Assembly: GCA_965153355.1 (NCBI GenBank)
Contig: OZ231128.1
Location: 31,868,001 to 31,932,000 of the forward strand
Direction of reading: 5' to 3'
Source of the DNA: Flaccisagitta enflata
Taxonomy: Eukaryota > Chaetognatha > Sagittoidea > Aphragmophora
DNA: 64,000 nt
Notes under the pieces: model-generated
Databases searched by the model: none
What the model was told of the DNA's origin: nothing
The model's input: the letters and a program-made list of their open reading frames with translations, nothing else
Program-made: the position numbers and the translations under genes
Part shown: positions 47,386 to 58,388 of the stretch, in pieces
How the letters are laid out: each line of letters begins with the position of its first letter
Numbering within the stretch: position 1 is the stretch's first letter

Positions 47386-47600
47386 TTTCTTCTTCTTCTT
47401 TTTCTTTTTATTTTTCTTCTTCTTCTCTTCTTCTTCTTCTTCTTCTTCTTCTTCTTCTTCTTCTTCTTCTTCTTCTTCTTCTTCTTCTTCTTCTTCACCT
47501 TCTTTTTCTTCTTCTTCTTCTTCTTCTTCTTCTTCTTCTTCTTCTTCTTCTTCTTCTTCTTCTTCTTCTTCTTCTTCTTCTTCTTCTTCTTTTTTTTCTC
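47386..47600. repeat. (TTC)n microsatellite
   Basis: Mirror of 14165-14360, with a similar length and extra CACC and TTTTT interruptions. Confidence 0.95.
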
Positions 47601-47859
47601 CCTCTTCCTCTTCCTCTTCTTCTCCCTTCTCTCGTTCTTTTTTGTTCATGCCCTTCATCATCGTTATTTTTATTGTAATTACCGATGAAGAATTCTGTGC
47701 TTTCGCGTGCAACAAAATATCCTAATTATCGTCATCTTCCAACACCATATCATATTTGTTACGGTTTGGATCTACTAAATACTTCGGTCATCGTGTTGTT
47801 ATCATTGTATTATTGGGAGATGTGACACTTTTGGTTACCCAATACTCAGTTCAGAGTGA

Positions 47860-48126
47860 GGTCGCGGTTCTAGTCATAGACAATCGCGTTTTTACAGGCC
47901 ACTCGGTCGTTTACTACATTCGTTCGCTCGCACCACTCACTCCGCTCACTCTCTCAGCAGTGCTCTGCAGCACTACGCTTGCTTTGCTCGCTCGATCCGT
48001 TCACGGGCTTAGTCACTCACTTTGCTCATTCCCGCGTGGGACAATTGAAAATCATATATGTGTTCATATTGTAAACGCCTTAAATGAGAACAAACGCGTT
48101 TTTTTTTCGTCACTAGAAACACGCCC
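47860..48126 (-). mobile_element. Family E, mirror of 13661-13927, TSD TGA
   Basis: GGTCGCGGTTCTAGTCA to TCACTAGAAACACGCCC. TGA duplicates stand at 47857-47859 and 48127-48129. Confidence 0.8.
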
Positions 48127-48180
48127 TGAAGGGTGAACAAGAAACAAGTAAGACTAGAGAATGGAACAAAATCCTTCCTT

Positions 48181-48359
48181 TTTAGTTGCGGACACGCAAC
48201 TCTATAAGAGGCTTTGTCCGTCCGTCGGTCCATCGGTCGGTGGACATGAGTCGAAAAGTGAGGAAATGAGCGTTTTGGAACATTTTTAGTTGCGGACAGT
48301 TGCATTTTCGCCCCTGCCCACCCGTCCGCAACTGATGGCCGTGTAGCCGGCCTTGTTTA
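48181..48359 (-). mobile_element. Family A, mirror of 13434-13608
   Basis: TTTAGTTGCGGACACGCAAC, GTCCGTCGGTCC, an internal TTTTTAGTTGCGGACAG (about 48283-48299), GCCCCTGCCCACCCGTCCGC, GGCCGTGTAGCCGGCC. Confidence 0.8.
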
Positions 48360-48586
48360 AATTTTTTTTCATTTTTTCGCTCATTCATTATTCCCATCTC
48401 AAGACTTCAATTGGAAATCCAAAGAATTGGTCAACATAAAATCATAGGTCATCGGCCCCTCCAGGGCCGCTGCCCAAAAAATGTAGATAACGTAGTTATA
48501 TTGATCATCAGAAAAATGTCATGAGATGAGGAGTCATGGGAAAAGCTGTTAACGGTTTTTCGTGAAAATGCCACTGGCTTGCTGTT

Positions 48587-48775
48587 TTTTAAGTCGCGTG
48601 CTACGCGACTCTACACCCCGCTTTGTCGGTCCATCGGTCCGTCGATCCGTCCGTCCGTCACACTTTACTTTTTTGGGTTTTTTTTGCGGTCTTTGGCCTC
48701 ACTGCTCCTGCCTAAATGATCAAGTGACCTCAAATACAGCTCCTGCCCACCCGCACGCGACTGGCCTTGTTTTTC
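48587..48775 (-). mobile_element. Family A, mirror of 13020-13206
   Basis: TTTTTTAAGTCGCGTGCTACGCGACTC (written in two parts: TTTTTTAAGTC, GCGTGCTACGCGACTC), CCGTCCGTCCGTC, and CCGCACGCGACTGGCCTTGT. Confidence 0.8.
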
Positions 48776-48781
48776 ATGTAA

Positions 48782-49048
48782 GGGGACGTTTCTAGTAACA
48801 GACAATCGCGTTTTTAACGAGCCACTCGGTCGCTTGCTATGTTCGTTCGCTCGCACCGCTCATTCCGCTCGCTCGCTCCTCAGCGCTCTGCTTTGCTGCA
48901 CTCGCTTCGCTTGCTCACTCCTTTCACGGGCTTGCTCACTCACTTTGCTCACTCCCTCGTGAGACAGTTGAAATTCTCGAATATGTGTTCACGCTGTTAT
49001 CGCTTTTCACGGGAACACACATTTTTGGCGCTCACTAGAAACACGCCC
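48782..49048 (-). mobile_element. Family E, mirror of 12745-13009, TSD TAA
   Basis: GGGGACGTTTCTAGTAAC to TCACTAGAAACACGCCC. TAA stands at 48779-48781 and 49049-49051. Confidence 0.8.
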
Positions 49049-49593
49049 TAAATTGTGTATCAAATCGCCCTCTGGAGTATATATTGAGGTGTATATTGAC
49101 TTATCGGGGAAAAAAGTCGAAGTCAGTCTTCGACTTTTTGATATATTCAAGAGAAACAGGGTTTTCATTTTCTTATGTGGAAGTTGTGAATCTCCACTCA
49201 CCGAACAGGGCGTTTTTAAGTCTTCTAGCTCATTTCGCCTATTTAGTTTGCTCTTTTTTGCTGATTTTTAATACAATAAATATATTAATGTTATGATTTA
49301 AGCATGCAAATACAAGAGAGCATGTCAGTGAGCAAAGCTGGATGTCTGATTGAATTATTTTGAATATCTTAGCTCGTCTTGATCATTTGGCTCAGTCCTA
49401 TTTTTCTCTGATTTTCAGTGCAATCAATACATATAATTGTTTTTGATTTGATCTAACAAAAAAAAAAAATTTCAATGACTGAAGATAAAAGCATGGTGAA
49501 AAATTACCAATGCTTACGACTTTTTACCTCACAGCGACAGCCACCATTACTGGTAATGTGTAGATAGTGACTACTTTACAAAGGAAAATGTTC
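49049..49593. other. AT-rich low-copy stretch, mirror of 12200-12744
   Basis: Nothing recognised. It is useful as a repeat-free anchor for comparing the arms. Confidence 0.5.
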
Positions 49594-49775
49594 AGGCCTT
49601 AATTTAGAGCGTACCCGCGTGCCCAAGGCACTCTGTTTTACTGTCGGGCACGCTGTTTTTGGTGATGGCATGCCCGGCTGGCACTCTCTCATCTCATCAG
49701 GCAAACTGAATTTCATAAGGATTGATATTTTTTTATTTGAATGATCATTGATTCATTCAATCTTTCTTTTTTTTT

Positions 49776-49835
<60 letters not shown>

Positions 49836-49884
49836 TTTTTCTTTTTTTCTTTTTTTTTTCTTTTTCTTTTTTTTCTTTCTTTCT

Positions 49885-49946
<62 letters not shown>

Positions 49947-49956
49947 TTTCTTTTTT

Positions 49957-50007
<51 letters not shown>

Positions 50008-51935
50008 TTCTTTCTTTCTTTCTTTCTTTTTCTTTCTTTCTTTCTTTCTTTCTTTTTTTCATTCATTCATTTATTCATTCATTCATTCATTCACTCATAA
50101 ATTCATTCATTTTTCCATTCATTTACTCACTTATTTTTTCTTTACTTTTTGGGCAGCGGCCCCGAAGGGGACGAAGTCCTGTAGAACACAGGGGGACTTT
50201 TGTTTGTCCGTCCGTCCGTTCGTCCGTTTGTTAGTCCCCCCTTCATCAGACCCCTCGAATCTCCTCATTCAGCCTCTCAGGCCTCAAATCCAACCTCTCA
50301 GGCCTGAGATTGGAGCCTCTCAGGCCTCAAATCTGGCCTCTCAGGCCTCAAATCTGCCTCTCAGGCCTCAGATCTGGCTTCCAGGCCTCAGATCTAGCCT
50401 TTCAGGCCTCAAATCTGGCCTCTCAGGCCTCAAATCAACCTCTCAGGCCTCAGATCTGGCCTCTCAGGCCTCAAATCCACCTCTTGGGCCTCAGATCTGG
50501 CCTCTCAGGCCTCAAATCTGGCCTCTCAGGCCTCAAATTTGGCCTCTCAGGCCTCAAATCTGGCCTCTCAGGCCTAAAATCTGGCTTTTGGGCAGCGGCC
50601 CCGAAGGGGACGAAGTCCTGTAGAACACAGGGGGACTTTTGTTCGTTCGTCCGTTCGTTAGTTCGTTAGTTCGTCCCCCCCTTATCAGGCCCCTCAGGTC
50701 TAAAATCTGGCCTCTTAGGCCTTAAATCCAGCCTCTCAGGCCTCAAATCCAGCCTCTCTGGCCTCAAATCCAGCCTCTCAGGCCTCAAATCCGACCTCTC
50801 AGGCCTCAAACCTGGCCTTTCAGACCTCAAATTAGGTCTCGCAGGCCTCAAATTGAAATTCCCATGCCTCAAACCTGTCCTTTCATGCCTCAAATTAGGC
50901 CCCAAGTTAGTCCTCTAAAGCTTCCAATTGGCATTCTCAGGCCTTACATCAGCCTTCTTAGACCTCAATTTAAGCTCTTGAAGGCCTTCAGTCGACCCTC
51001 TATGTAGCATATCATCCACGTAAGGCAGGACGAACGAAAGTCCCCCTGTGTTCTACAGGACTTTGTCCCCTTCGGGGCCGCTGCCCTGCTTCCCCTCACT
51101 CCAACTCACAATCACTCAAAGCAGGGCAAAGGGTATCGCTGACCATGTATTGCCCTTGGGCGACCTGTTCAGGCCTCAAATCTGGCTTCTCAGGCCTCAA
51201 ACCTGGCTTCTCAGGCCTCAAAGCTGGCCTCTCATGCCTCAGATTAAGCCTCTCAGGCCTCAAATCAGTCCTCTGGCCTTTCAAGCCTTAATCCAGCTCT
51301 CTCAAGCCTTAAGTCAGCCCTCTCAAGCTTCCAATTGGCATTCTGAGGCCTTATATCAGCCTTCTTAGACCTCAGTTTAGGCTCTTGAATGCCTTCAGTC
51401 AGCGCTCTATAGCATCTCATCCACTTCCTCAGGTAGGACGAACAAAAGTCCCCCTGTGTTCTACAGGACTTCGTCCCCCAGGGCCGCTGCCCTGCTTCCC
51501 CACTCCAATCACAATCACTCAAAGCAGGGCAGCTTGGTATCTGCTGACCACATATTGCCCTTGGGCGACCTGTTTAAAATAGAATCAAATCTCTTGAATT
51601 TCATTTATAAATCTAAAAACTTTTTTTGAAATCAGATTTTGATCAAATGAATGGATCAGAAATATCCGATTCTTTGATTCATTCATTTATTCACAGTGAA
51701 TTCATTTATTTGTTCATGCAAAGGAGAATTCATATTTTCATTCTAAGGAGATTTCAAATTTTCTTGAATTGTCAATATTGGACTAACTCTGTGTTTTGCG
51801 TTCATTCTTTGCTGAATGAGTACACATATCCTGGTGGAATGGCTTCCATTATAGTGAAGTGAAGTGAAGTGAATCGTTTACTGCCATCGAGACTTCAAGT
51901 CTCTAGGATTGGGTTAATTCAATAAGTAGAATATT
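49594..51935 (-). mobile_element. Family H with nested family B pair, mirror of 9890-12199
   Basis: TTTC/TCTG microsatellites at 49765-50058, the outer family B at 50149-51575 and the inner copy about 50591-51170, then the remaining H sequence to about 51870. Array units here show many small deletions compared with the left arm. The outer head-side terminal repeat reads CCCCAGGGCCGCTGCC (51477), lacking the TTCGG loop. Confidence 0.7.
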
Positions 51936-51942
51936 TTTTTTT

Positions 51943-52145
51943 TTAGCCCCGTGCTACGCGACTCTTCACCCCGCTTTGTTGGTCCGTTGGTCCATCCGTC
52001 CGTCCATCCATCCATCCGTCCGTCCGTCCGTCCGTCCGTCCGTCCGTCCGTCACACTTGACTTTTTAGGCCAAATGCTCCACTGACCTCAAATATGGCTC
52101 CTGCCCACCCGCAGGCGACTGGGGTAGCCGTGTATCCGGCCTTTT
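51943..52145 (-). mobile_element. Family A, mirror of 9667-9870
   Basis: TTTTTAGCCCCGTGCTACGC, pure (CCGT)n at 52016-52052, CCTGCCCACCCGCAGGCGAC, GCCGTGTATCCGGCC. Confidence 0.85.
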
Positions 52146-52427
52146 TTTTTTGCGTCTGGATATCTTTGGCTTCAGGACTTTAGAGCAGCTTCCATGCTCC
52201 GTTGCATATGGAGGGCAATAGGGGGGTAGACGGACAGGCAGACAAGCAGTCAGGCAGACACATAGTCGACTCAAACTTATAGGCGCAGTCAACCAGACGG
52301 AGATGTGTGTCTTCCTCGGCATTTAATCTTCCTCGAACTCGCCACGAAGGCCAACGGCACAACTAGTGGCGCAACTTGACATCAAATTTGCGATGACGTT
52401 GCGGATGGCGTCGAACTTTGATCATCT

Positions 52428-52429
<2 letters not shown>

Positions 52430-52485
<56 letters not shown>

Positions 52486-52519
52486 CATTGTGCTCGCTGC
52501 ACGCTTCTACTTGATTGTC

Positions 52520-52570
<51 letters not shown>
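52430..52570. repeat. Two (GA)n tracts
   Basis: 52430-52480 and 52521-52570, shorter than their left-arm partners at 9111-9381. Confidence 0.95.
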
Positions 52571-52573
<3 letters not shown>

Positions 52574-52809
52574 CATATGGCAAAACATTTTTTACTTTCA
52601 CTCTTGGCCAAATAACAAATGGTAAGCTCTTTTCCCTAATCCACTCCAGGCCGATTGCAAATGAGTGACCTTTTTTTCCATTCCACTCCAGGTCGAATCA
52701 TGAAATGAGGGCAGTGAGCTTCCAATCCACTCAAGGACGATTCGGCCTTGAGTGTTTGAGCTACTAACTCTAGTACGAAATTCGTACTTTAGATACCTCC
52801 TCATATGCA

Positions 52810-53251
52810 GGCCTTGATTTAGTGATTCTGATGAGCGTGCACGCCAGGCACGCTCCTCCGAATTTCAGCGTGCCCGACAGAAAATGAGTGTGCCCAGTTT
52901 TCAGCCTCATTTTTCTAATCACACTTGATGCTCTTATGAAATCATACAAACATACATAATGGAAGCGATTCCACCTGGAAATGTGTATTCATTCAGCAAA
53001 GAATAAACGCAAAACACAGAGTCAGTCCAATATTAATATTGATCCTTTGAATGAAAATTTGAATTCTCCTTTGTATGAACAAATAAATCAATTCACTGTG
53101 AATAAATGAATGAATCAAAGAATCAGTTTTCAGATTTACAAATAAAACTCAAGAGATTTGATTTGATTTTTAAAAAGTGAAAAAAGAATAAGTAAATAAG
53201 TGAATGGAAAAATGAAGAAATCTTTGAATGAATGAATGAATGCCTGAATGA

Positions 53252-53319
<68 letters not shown>

Positions 53320-53511
53320 ACGAAAGAAAGAAAGAAAGATTGAACCAATCAATGATCTTTAAGCAATCAAATAAAAAAGATCAATTCTTATGAAATTCAG
53401 TTAGCCTGATGTGATTAGAGAGTGCCAGCCGGGCACGCCATCATCAAAAACAGCGTGGCCAATAGTAAAACAGAGTGCCTCAGGCACGCGGGCACACTTT
53501 AAATTAAGGCC
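52810..53511 (+). mobile_element. Family H element, uninterrupted copy, 8 bp outside the right arm
   Basis: Inverted ends GGCCTTGATTTAGTG and its partner TTTAAATTAAGGCC, both followed by GTGCC/CACGC-rich sequence. The middle (52960-53170 and 53190-53511) aligns with 9955-10230 plus 11673-12199 of the left arm but lacks the family B nest. It carries a (GAAA)n tract at 53251-53338. No coding sequence. Confidence 0.65.
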
Positions 53512-53518
53512 TGGTTCT

Positions 53519-54115
53519 ATGGTACCCGTGCCCTGCCTAAGTGGGCTGCGCTTGAAGTTTAAGAGGTAGAAGAGCCTATGCCATCACACACATGGTGAAT
53601 TTTTAGTCGCGGACACGCGACTCTACACCTTGCCGTGTCGGTCGGTAGGTCGGTAGGTCGGTCCGTCGGTCGGTCCGTCGGTCCGTCACATTTTTGAATT
53701 CTGAGCGGTTTTCGCATTACTGCTCCTGCCCAACCGTCCGCGACTGGATTGCTGTGTATCCGGCCTTGTTACCTCCTTTTCCTCCTCCGTCCCTCCCCTT
53801 CAAATCCCAGTCTCGAGGCCCATATTCCAGTCTCGAGGCCCAAATCCCAGTCTCAAGGCCCTAATCTTAGTCTGGAGGCCCAAATTCTAGCCTTAAGGCC
53901 CAGCCTGGAGACCCAGATCCAAGCCTTGAAGCCACCATCTCAGCCTCGAGGTTGGGATCTGGGCCTCTTGACTGGGACTTGGACCTTGAGCTTGAGGCTG
54001 AAATTTTGGCTTTAAGCCTGGGATGTGGGCCTGCAGGCTGGGATTTGGGCCTTGAGGCTAGAATTTGGGCCGCAAGACTGGGATTGGGCCTCAAGACTGA
54101 GATTTGGGCCTTGAG
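53519..54115 (+). mobile_element. Family B element, decayed, interrupted by family A
   Basis: Head remnant GGTACCCGTGCCCTGCC (53521), a decayed terminal repeat (GCCTATGCCATCACACACAT), family A at 53597-53770, then CCTCCTTTTCCTCCTCCGTC and a 20 bp array (GAGGCCCAAATCCCAGTCTC) that reverses near 53950. The right terminal repeat is absent. Confidence 0.7.
53597..53770 (-). mobile_element. Family A element inserted in family B
   Basis: TTTTTAGTCGCGGACACGCG, (GGTAGGTC)/(GGTCCGTC) microsatellite, GCTCCTGCCCAACC, tail GTCCGCGACTGG, GCTGTGTATCCGGCCTTGTT. Both junctions with family B sequence are visible. Confidence 0.9.
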
Positions 54116-54666
54116 AATTAGTGTCCGACAAATTTAGTGTCCCAACAGAAACTAACTTGTAATTTTTGGTTATAGACTGTAAAAAACAATAATTATTGCA
54201 GTACTTTTGCTTGCTTCATGAATTGTGTTTAGTGAGGAGACATTTTTTTAGCAACCTTTTGATTGCTTCATGAATTTCTTTTTATGAATAAACATTTTTT
54301 GATAATTTTTAAAATGATGAAATTATAGATCTTGTAATATAGTACCAAATTTCCCCACACACACCCCCCCCCCCATCCCAGTTAAGGGAAAATCAAGGGG
54401 TTTGGAAAGAAGGGAACAAAAAGTAGAAAAAAAATTTCAATTGACTTTTGGCAGTACAATACCAGTTAAACCAAAACATTACTATAAAAGGGGTATATTG
54501 GAACCTTAAGTAGTGACAAAATCCCAGGGGAAAATCAAGGCTTGTGCAACTTTAAACCCAAGGATGAAAATTTGTGACAAAGAAGACTTTTTTTTGCTCT
54601 CTCTATATCTCTTTCTTTGTCTGCACTTTTTTCCTCTTTTTTTTCTTTTTCTCCTTCTTACTTTGC
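54116..54666. other. AT-rich block, no gene
   Basis: Contains ATTAGTGTCC repeats (54117-54142, again near 54856), a C-run (54363-54375) and otherwise unique sequence. Confidence 0.4.
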
Positions 54667-54832
54667 TTCTTCTTCTTCTTCTTCTTCTTCTTCTTCTTCT
54701 TCTTCTTCTTCTTCTTCTTCTTCTTCTTCTTCTTTTTCTTCTTCTTCTTCTTCTTCTTCTTCTTCTTTTTTTTCTTCTTCTTTTTCTTCTTCTACTTCTT
54801 CTGCTTTTTCTTCTTTTTTTTTTCTTCCTCCT
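54667..54832. repeat. (TTC)n microsatellite
   Basis: CTT repeats, pure to about 54733, then with TTTTT interruptions. Confidence 0.95.
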
Positions 54833-54930
54833 CCCTTGATTGGTGCCCCGACAACTTTAGTGTCCTGACAACAGGGCATGCCATGGCATGCCTGGCATGC
54901 CTGTGTCCTACGCGCTTGACCATAGATATA

Positions 54931-55183
54931 TATATCATACCACTGGCTTTGATCCAACATACTGCTAAAAAACAAAATATTGTATGCGACAATCAGTTGC
55001 TCAAGTTACAGCCGGCTGTAACAAACAAAATGTTGTATTTAATATCGGGTTGTTAGAATTTCAGCCAGCTGTAATGCTACAATTTTATAACATTACAGCC
55101 GGGTGTTATTCAAACCACTGGTTGTTGCTAACCATATTTTGTTTACTATCAGCATGTTGGATCAAAACCAACAGTATGATATA
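54931..55183. mobile_element. 253 bp foldback-like MITE with about 60 bp inverted ends
   Basis: TATATCATACCACTGGCTTT and TTGATCCAACATACTG at the left are mirrored at 55122-55183 (AACATGCTG..., TATATCATAC in reverse). The interior holds three or four versions of TTACAGCCGGCTGTAA, itself palindromic. It is non-coding. Its last TA is shared with the next element. Confidence 0.6.
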
Positions 55184-55918
55184 CAGGGTTATTCACGCCA
55201 ACACGCCGATTACAAAACAACATTTCTCTGCTGCTAGATAAGAGAATTAAATTCTGAAAAAAGGTTTGTACAGCTTGTGAGCTCCGATTTTGTTTGGTAA
55301 CTTTGTTTATTGTTAGATTCCAAGACGTTCACCCACAGGGAATGTAAGCGAATAAAAACCGCTTGAAAAAAACCGGTTTTTATTGCCGGTTTTTATTGGT
55401 TCTTTTCAAAGAAATTTTGAAAAAAACCGACGAAAGTGTTTTTTTTCAAAATTTTGACCGGAAAGAAGTTGCGCATGTGACCAAATTCTAGGATTTCATT
55501 AAAAGCTGTAATTCTAACCCTTTTAAAAAACTTTACAGAACATTCAGAGTGATATATTTTATCTTCAAGTCATCAACTTCTTGTTTCTTCATATCAAAAT
55601 TATATGACAAGTGGAACAATATCCCTCACTATACCCAAACTGAGAAATATGGCCTATGGAAGAAGGTCTCACTGACTAGTTACTACATTACGCTGAGTCA
55701 ACATTGGTTATTTTCATCTCACCACCATGATCAATAGCTCATTTTGTATATCGCCGTGAATATATCTCACAGCCCAAAGCTGACTATAGTGAGTTACCTA
55801 AACCCTCTGTCGCAGAGCTTTGAAAAAAGGAGGAAAACATAAATAACTATTTCTAACAACTTTTTTAAAATTTCTTCTGTATTGTTGATTTGTTTTTGTA
55901 TCTCATTATGAGTTAATC

Positions 55919-56226
55919 ATTTTTTAGTCGCGGACACGCGACTCTACACCTTGCCGTGTCGGTCGGTAGGTAGGTCCATCCATCACATTTTTGAATTCTG
56001 AGCGGTTTTTGCAATGCTGCGCCTGCCCAACCATCCGCCATTGGATTGCCATGTATCCCGCCTTGTTTTTATATAATTTTGTATCAATCATTTTCTTTCC
56101 TGGTCTCATCAGATCATTGTTCGTAAGTAGGAGACATTTGTTACATTTCCTTGAAGCTGAAATTCCAGCAGACAGACCAACCGACCAACAAAGAGCAAGG
56201 TGTAAAGTCGTGTGCACGCGACTAAG
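55919..56226. mobile_element. Family A element plus an oppositely oriented family A end
   Basis: A '-' copy at 55919-56071 (TTTTTAGTCGCGGACACGCG ... GCCATGTATCCCGCCTTGTT). About 95 bp later there is a '+' right end (ACCAACCGACCAACAAAG ... GTCGTGTGCACGCGACTAAG) at about 56168-56224. Confidence 0.75.
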
Positions 56227-56263
56227 TTGTGTTTTAGTCCCTTGAAATCTAACAGATTGGGAT

Positions 56264-56790
56264 TCAAATCAACTGTTCCAGCATTGAGACTTAAATCCTG
56301 GCCTCAAGGTTCATATTCCAGCCAAGAGGCGGAAATCCCTGCCTCAAGACTCAAATTCCAGTCTAGAGACTCAAACTCTAAGTGTCAAAACTTACACTCA
56401 AGTCTCGAGACTCAAATTTCAGTCCCAATGCTCAAATCCCAGCCTCGAGGCTCAAATCCCAGCCTTGAGGCTCTAATCCTATCCTTGAGGCTCAAATCCC
56501 AGCTCCAAGGCTTAAATTCCCGCCTCAGGGCTCACATCCCAGCCATGAGGCTCACTCCCTTGCCAAGTGGCTCAAATCACCACCTTGAGGCACAAATCCC
56601 CCCTTTGAGTCTCAAATCTAAACCTCGAGGCGCTAACACTCACCTTGAGGTTCAAATTCCTGCCTCAAGGTTCATATTCTTGCCTCAAAGCTTAAACTAC
56701 AGCCTCGAGGCTAAGTTTCTTGCTGTGAGACTCAAATACCAGCCACAAGACTTAAACCTAATCTTGAGGCTCAAATCCCACCATCAAAGC
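56264..56790 (+). repeat. 20 bp tandem array (B-type core without termini)
   Basis: About 25 degenerate units of GAGGCTCAAATCCCAGCCTC type with no flanking terminal repeats. A frame of 213 codons (56212-56853) runs through it because the unit lacks stops; it is not a gene. Confidence 0.8.
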
Positions 56791-56880
56791 TCTGATTCCA
56801 CCTTGTCCGCTTCGGTACACTTGAACAACCATCTGTCGATCTTTTGTTTTTAAGACTTTTTAAGCAGTTTTTTAAATAAG

Positions 56881-56970
56881 GGTTAGGGGTGGGTTTAGGG
56901 TTAGGGTTAGGGTTGGGGATAGTTTTAGGGTTAAGGTTAGGGACAAGATTAGCTTTAGGGCTAAGGGTTG
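56881..56970. repeat. Degenerate interstitial (TTAGGG)n
   Basis: GGTTAGGGGTGGGTTTAGGG, TTAGGGTTAGGGTTGGGG and further TTAGGG/TTAAGG words, about 10 units with substitutions. It lies inside the hAT relic, so it is not a chromosome end. Confidence 0.8.
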
Positions 56971-57234
56971 GCTGGGTTTTATGTGTTACGACCCGAAGCT
57001 ATTCGAATTAAATTTGCTCTGGCGGAGGATTCTGAAAGAAAAACAAAATCGTTCAGAGACTCATTCAAAATGTCCGACGCTTCAACCCAAGCCTTCATGC
57101 TCAAAATCAAGCCAATTAGAGGTCACCAGCCTCTTTAGGGCCACTTCCCCTCTCACTACCAGATCCTATCTTAGGGGGCGTTTCTACTTCTGGTCACAGA
57201 TCACAACATCTTTAAAGGGCTACGAAATGTTTTT

Positions 57235-57343
57235 AACAAAGGCCGGATACCAAAGTGGCGTGCAGGTGGGCAGGGGCAATCATGATTAGGCCAACCCAAG
57301 CATTTGGGCAAGAGCTCATTGCGAAAACCACCCGTAAATGCCA
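57235..57343 (+). mobile_element. Family A left part, cut by family B
   Basis: AACAAAGGCCGGATACC, GGTGGGCAGGGGCAATCATG, ending where family B begins. Confidence 0.6.
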
Positions 57344-57897
57344 ACAGGTCGCCCAAGGGCAATATGTGGTCAGCGATACCCATTGCCCTGCTTTGATTGT
57401 GAATTAGAGTGAGGGGGAGCAGGGCAGCGGCCCCAAAGGGGACAAAGTCCTATAAAACACAGGGGGACTTTCGTTCGTCCTGATGTAAGGCCTGAGAATG
57501 CCAATCAGAAGCTTGAGAGGGCTGACTTGAAGCTTGAGAGAGCTGGATTAAGGCTTGAAAGCCTGAGAGCAATAGATTGAGGCTTAGATAGCTGATTTGA
57601 GGCCTGAGAGGCCAGGTTTGAGGCCTGAGATTTTGAATTTGAGGCCTGAGAAGCTTAATTAAAGACCTGTGAGAGCAGGTTTAAGGCCTGAGAGGTTGGA
57701 TTTCAGGCCTGAGAGGCCGGATTTGAGGCCTGAGAGGCCAGATTTGAGGCCTGAGAGGCCAGATTTGAGGTCTCAGAGGCCAGATTTGAAGCCTGAGGGA
57801 CCTGATGAGGGGGGGATGAACAAAGGAACAAATGGACCAACGAAATTCCCCCCGAGTTCTACAGGACTTCGTCCCCTTTGGGGCCGCTGCCCAAAAA
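57344..57897 (+). mobile_element. Family B element (complete)
   Basis: Head ACAGGTCGCCCAAGGGC, GCAGGGCAGCGGCCCC (57418), 21 bp array (GAGGCCTGAGAGGCCAGATTT), GAACAAAGGAACAAATGGAC microsatellite, terminal repeat TTCTACAGGACTTCGTCCCC and end CGCTGCCCAAAAAAA. Confidence 0.85.
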
Positions 57898-57953
57898 AAG
57901 CTAACAGTGATGGACTGACCAACAGATATAGCAGGCTAAAGAGTGCGTGCATC

Positions 57954-58388
57954 TAAACTAGGCCTGATACATGGCTACCCCAATTGCGTGCGGGTGGGCA
58001 GGGGCAGTGATGGAGAAGGTCACTGGGGCATTTGGTTAGGAGTAATGAGCTTGAAATGCTCAAAAACGCCAAAAAAAGTAAAATGGAGACCAACCGATTG
58101 ACGGGAGGACAAAGCGGGGTTCAGAGTCGCGTAGCACGCAACTAAAAACATATAGGATAATAATACATGCTAAATACAATAAAAACTAAGCCGAAACTAA
58201 GCTAAGTCGAATGTGGGTGGGCGGGGGCAGTCCATTAAACGTTTAACAAAGCATTTGGGGAGCAGCAGTAATGCAATAACCACCTGCAAAAGCAGTGATA
58301 CAGACCAACTGACCAATGGATGGGCTGACAAACACCAATGGGCATGACCGGTTACAGAGTTGCGCAAGTGAGCGCAACTAAAAAGATA
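57954..58388 (+). mobile_element. Two diverged family A elements in tandem
   Basis: 57954-58148 (CTAGGCCTGATACATGGC, ATTGCGTGCGGGTGGGC ... AGAGTCGCGTAGCACGCAAC) and 58190-58388 (GTCGAATGTGGGTGGGCGGG ... GAGTTGCGCAAGTGAGCGCAAC, in parts). The second is the most diverged copy recognised. Confidence 0.6.

Noticed and set aside
56212-56853. 213-codon Ser/Leu/Gln-rich frame
   Set aside because: It follows a degenerate 20 bp tandem array whose unit lacks stops; the peptide repeats with 20-residue period.
56881-56970. Chromosome end
   Set aside because: The TTAGGG tract is short, degenerate and flanked by long non-telomeric DNA inside a transposon.
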